A model generated the notes under the pieces. That model saw only the letters and a list, made by a program, of their open reading frames with translations, ran no database searches and was not told the origin of the DNA. A program made the position numbers and the translations under genes. From JANMMJ01 sp964543235 (GTDB taxonomy: Bacteria; Pseudomonadota; Alphaproteobacteria; Rhizobiales; Aestuariivirgaceae), in contig CAZIXE010000054.1 of NCBI GenBank assembly GCA_964543235.1, forward strand, positions 1 through 24,264: a DNA stretch of 24,264 nt. The letters are read 5' to 3'. This document shows, piece by piece, positions 22,847 to 24,264 of the stretch. Numbering within the stretch: position 1 is the first letter of the stretch; every line of letters starts with the position of its first letter.

Positions 22847-23826
22847 TGCCCGTTCCAAGACCCAACCTCTATCCCACCTTCAATGTCGTCCGATTGTCGC
22901 ATGTGGAATATGGCGTCACCGACCTCTCCGCCTCGCGGGCCTTCTATGCCGACACGCTTGGCCTGCAGGTCACACACGAAGACCGGGACTTGATCACCCT
23001 GCGGGCCATGGAGGAACGCAGCCATCATTGCATCGTGCTGCGCAAGTCATCGCAGGCCCACGCAAAGGTGCTGGGCTTCAAGCTATACGACACGCCCGAT
23101 CTGGAGAGGGCTGAGCACTGGTTCAAGGCCAAGGGCCTGCCGACGTCCTGGGTAGATCGGCCTTGGCAGGGCCGCACGCTGCTCACGCAAGACATCTTCG
23201 GCATTCCGCTGGAGTTCCATGTTCAAATGGAGAAGCTGCCGGCCATTCACCAGAAATATGCGCTCTACAGGGGCGTGAAGCCTCTGCGCATCGATCATTT
23301 CAACTGCTTCTCACCTGATGTCGATGCCAGCGTCGGCTTCTACAACGAGATGGGCTTTCGGGTGACCGAATACACGGAAGACGAAGTCTCCGGGAAACTA
23401 TGGGCCGCATGGATGCACCGCAAAGGCGGCGTGCATGACATGGCCTTCACCAATGGCCTGGGCCCGCGCCTGCACCACACGGCTTTCTGGGTGCCGAACC
23501 CCCTGAACATCATCGATCTCCTCGATCTCATGTCCACCACGGGCTATCTCAAGAACATAGAGCGTGGCCCCGGCCGCCATGGCATTTCCAATGCTTTTTT
23601 CCTCTATGTGCGCGATCCCGACGGACATCGAATCGAGATCTATTGCTGCGACTATCTTACGGTCGAACCCGATCTTGAACCCATCAAATGGGACCTGAAG
23701 GATCCGCAGCGCCAGACCCTGTGGGGTGCGCCCGCGCCCAGGTCGTGGTTTGAAGAGGGAACCTTGTTCGAGGGCATCGCACCGCGTGAGGCAGCCCTCG
23801 AAGCCCAGCCGCTTGTCGCGCCATGA
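22846..23826 (+). CDS. hpaD: 3,4-dihydroxyphenylacetate 2,3-dioxygenase, type I extradiol (VOC fold)
   Basis: A 326-residue extradiol dioxygenase that opens homoprotocatechuate to 5-carboxymethyl-2-hydroxymuconic semialdehyde. Two VOC domains are seen. Metal ligands are His151 (RIDHFN), His211 (RLHHTAFW) and Glu264 (HRIEIYCCDY). His197 (GGVHDMAF) matches the acid-base His200 of Brevibacterium fuscum HPCD, and IERGPGRHGISNAF is a close match to that enzyme. It thus belongs to the HPCD/MndD type and not to the LigB-fold HpaD of E. coli. The metal (Fe or Mn) cannot be told from sequence. It is coupled to hpaE by TGATG and to the next gene by ATGA. Confidence 0.94.
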   Translation: MPVPRPNLYPTFNVVRLSHVEYGVTDLSASRAFYADTLGLQVTHEDRDLITLRAMEERSHHCIVLRKSSQAHAKVLGFKLYDTPDLERAEHWFKAKGLPTSWVDRPWQGRTLLTQDIFGIPLEFHVQMEKLPAIHQKYALYRGVKPLRIDHFNCFSPDVDASVGFYNEMGFRVTEYTEDEVSGKLWAAWMHRKGGVHDMAFTNGLGPRLHHTAFWVPNPLNIIDLLDLMSTTGYLKNIERGPGRHGISNAFFLYVRDPDGHRIEIYCCDYLTVEPDLEPIKWDLKDPQRQTLWGAPAPRSWFEEGTLFEGIAPREAALEAQPLVAP

Positions 23827-24264
23827 CCGGGAAGCCCGTTCCCTTCCGGCTCCAGGACATCAACCCCGGCAAGATCATCTGCGTGGGGGTGAATTATCCC
23901 GATCGCAATGCGGAATACAGGGATGGTCAGGAGGCGCCGAAGTTCCCCTCGCTGTTCGTCCGCTTCCCGCAAAGTTTTGTCGGCCACGGCGAGGCGCTGC
24001 TGCGCCCCAAGGCATCAGTTCAGCTCGATTATGAAGGAGAGATTGCCCTCATCATCGGAAAATCCGCGCGGCACATCCCTGAACACGACGCCCTCGCGTA
24101 CGTCGCTGCAGTAACGCTCTGCAATGAAGGCTCCGTGCGGGACTGGATCAGGCATGGCAAGTTCAATGTCACACAGGGCAAGAACTTTGATCGCTCCGGC
24201 TCGCTGGGTCCATGGCTTGTTCCCTTCACCGATGAAAGGCAGATCGCGGATATCCGCCTGACCA
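23823..24264 (+). CDS. hpaG: FAH-family isomerase/decarboxylase of the homoprotocatechuate pathway, N-terminal part (runs off window)
   Basis: 147 codons are visible before the window ends; the frame stays open. The family performs decarboxylation of 5-oxopent-3-ene-1,2,5-tricarboxylate and/or isomerisation of 2-hydroxyhepta-2,4-diene-1,7-dioate. It shows CVGVNYPDRNAE near residue 20, the metal-binding DYEGEIAL (Glu71, Glu73) and CNEGSVRDW, where Glu102 replaces the usual third ligand Asp, then FNVTQGKNFD and GPWLV. ATGA overlap with hpaD fixes the start. In E. coli HpaG two such domains are fused; whether this gene is one or two domains cannot be seen. Confidence 0.85.
   Translation, partial: MTGKPVPFRLQDINPGKIICVGVNYPDRNAEYRDGQEAPKFPSLFVRFPQSFVGHGEALLRPKASVQLDYEGEIALIIGKSARHIPEHDALAYVAAVTLCNEGSVRDWIRHGKFNVTQGKNFDRSGSLGPWLVPFTDERQIADIRLT

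Overview
The window reads as chromosomal DNA from a GC-rich alphaproteobacterium, probably of the Hyphomicrobiales/Rhizobiales type. This rests on dense gene packing, frequent ATGA stop/start overlaps and recognisable protein families; no 16S or other phylogenetic marker is present. It is almost entirely protein-coding, with 20 complete and 2 partial genes and no gap above about 140 bases. I see no tRNA, rRNA, CRISPR, IS element or prophage.

Left block (1-6028): homogentisate catabolism. A plus-strand operon runs from the 3' end of homogentisate 1,2-dioxygenase (hmgA) through fumarylacetoacetase, an MBL-fold protein that has lost its second metal site, a class A flavoprotein aromatic hydroxylase and a small DUF2783-like protein. 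The last two resemble a 3-hydroxyphenylacetate 6-hydroxylase plus its coupling protein. A convergent Lrp/AsnC regulator follows, diverging from 4-hydroxyphenylpyruvate dioxygenase (hpd). Two palindromes lie between regulator and hpd. Homogentisate could thus arise from tyrosine (Hpd) and perhaps from 3-hydroxyphenylacetate.

Middle block (6057-16565, minus strand): an apparent eight-gene operon read right to left: tripartite tricarboxylate transporter tctC-tctB-tctA, PuuC-like aldehyde dehydrogenase, dimethylglycine/sarcosine dehydrogenase-like flavoprotein with a GcvT domain, UPF0261/Tm-1-like protein, class III PLP enzyme resembling phosphoethanolamine/phosphohydroxylysine phospho-lyases, and an APH-fold small-molecule kinase. 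Together these suggest an uncharacterised route in which an N-alkylated amino alcohol or hydroxy amino acid is imported, N-dealkylated, O-phosphorylated, cleaved to an aldehyde with loss of phosphate and ammonia, and oxidised. This is the best candidate for a new system here. Diverging from tctC (16680-20369) is a tightly coupled set: IclR regulator, HAD hydrolase, omega-transaminase and canonical MBL hydrolase. It probably belongs to the same regulon.

Right block (20388-end): homoprotocatechuate (3,4-dihydroxyphenylacetate) meta-cleavage. The MarR-type repressor hpaR diverges from hpaF-hpaE-hpaD and a truncated FAH-family decarboxylase/isomerase gene (hpaG-like). The hpaF promoter carries a perfect TTGACA and a palindromic operator over the -10 region. 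The window therefore places both major dihydroxyphenylacetate ring-cleavage pathways around a novel-looking amine catabolic module.
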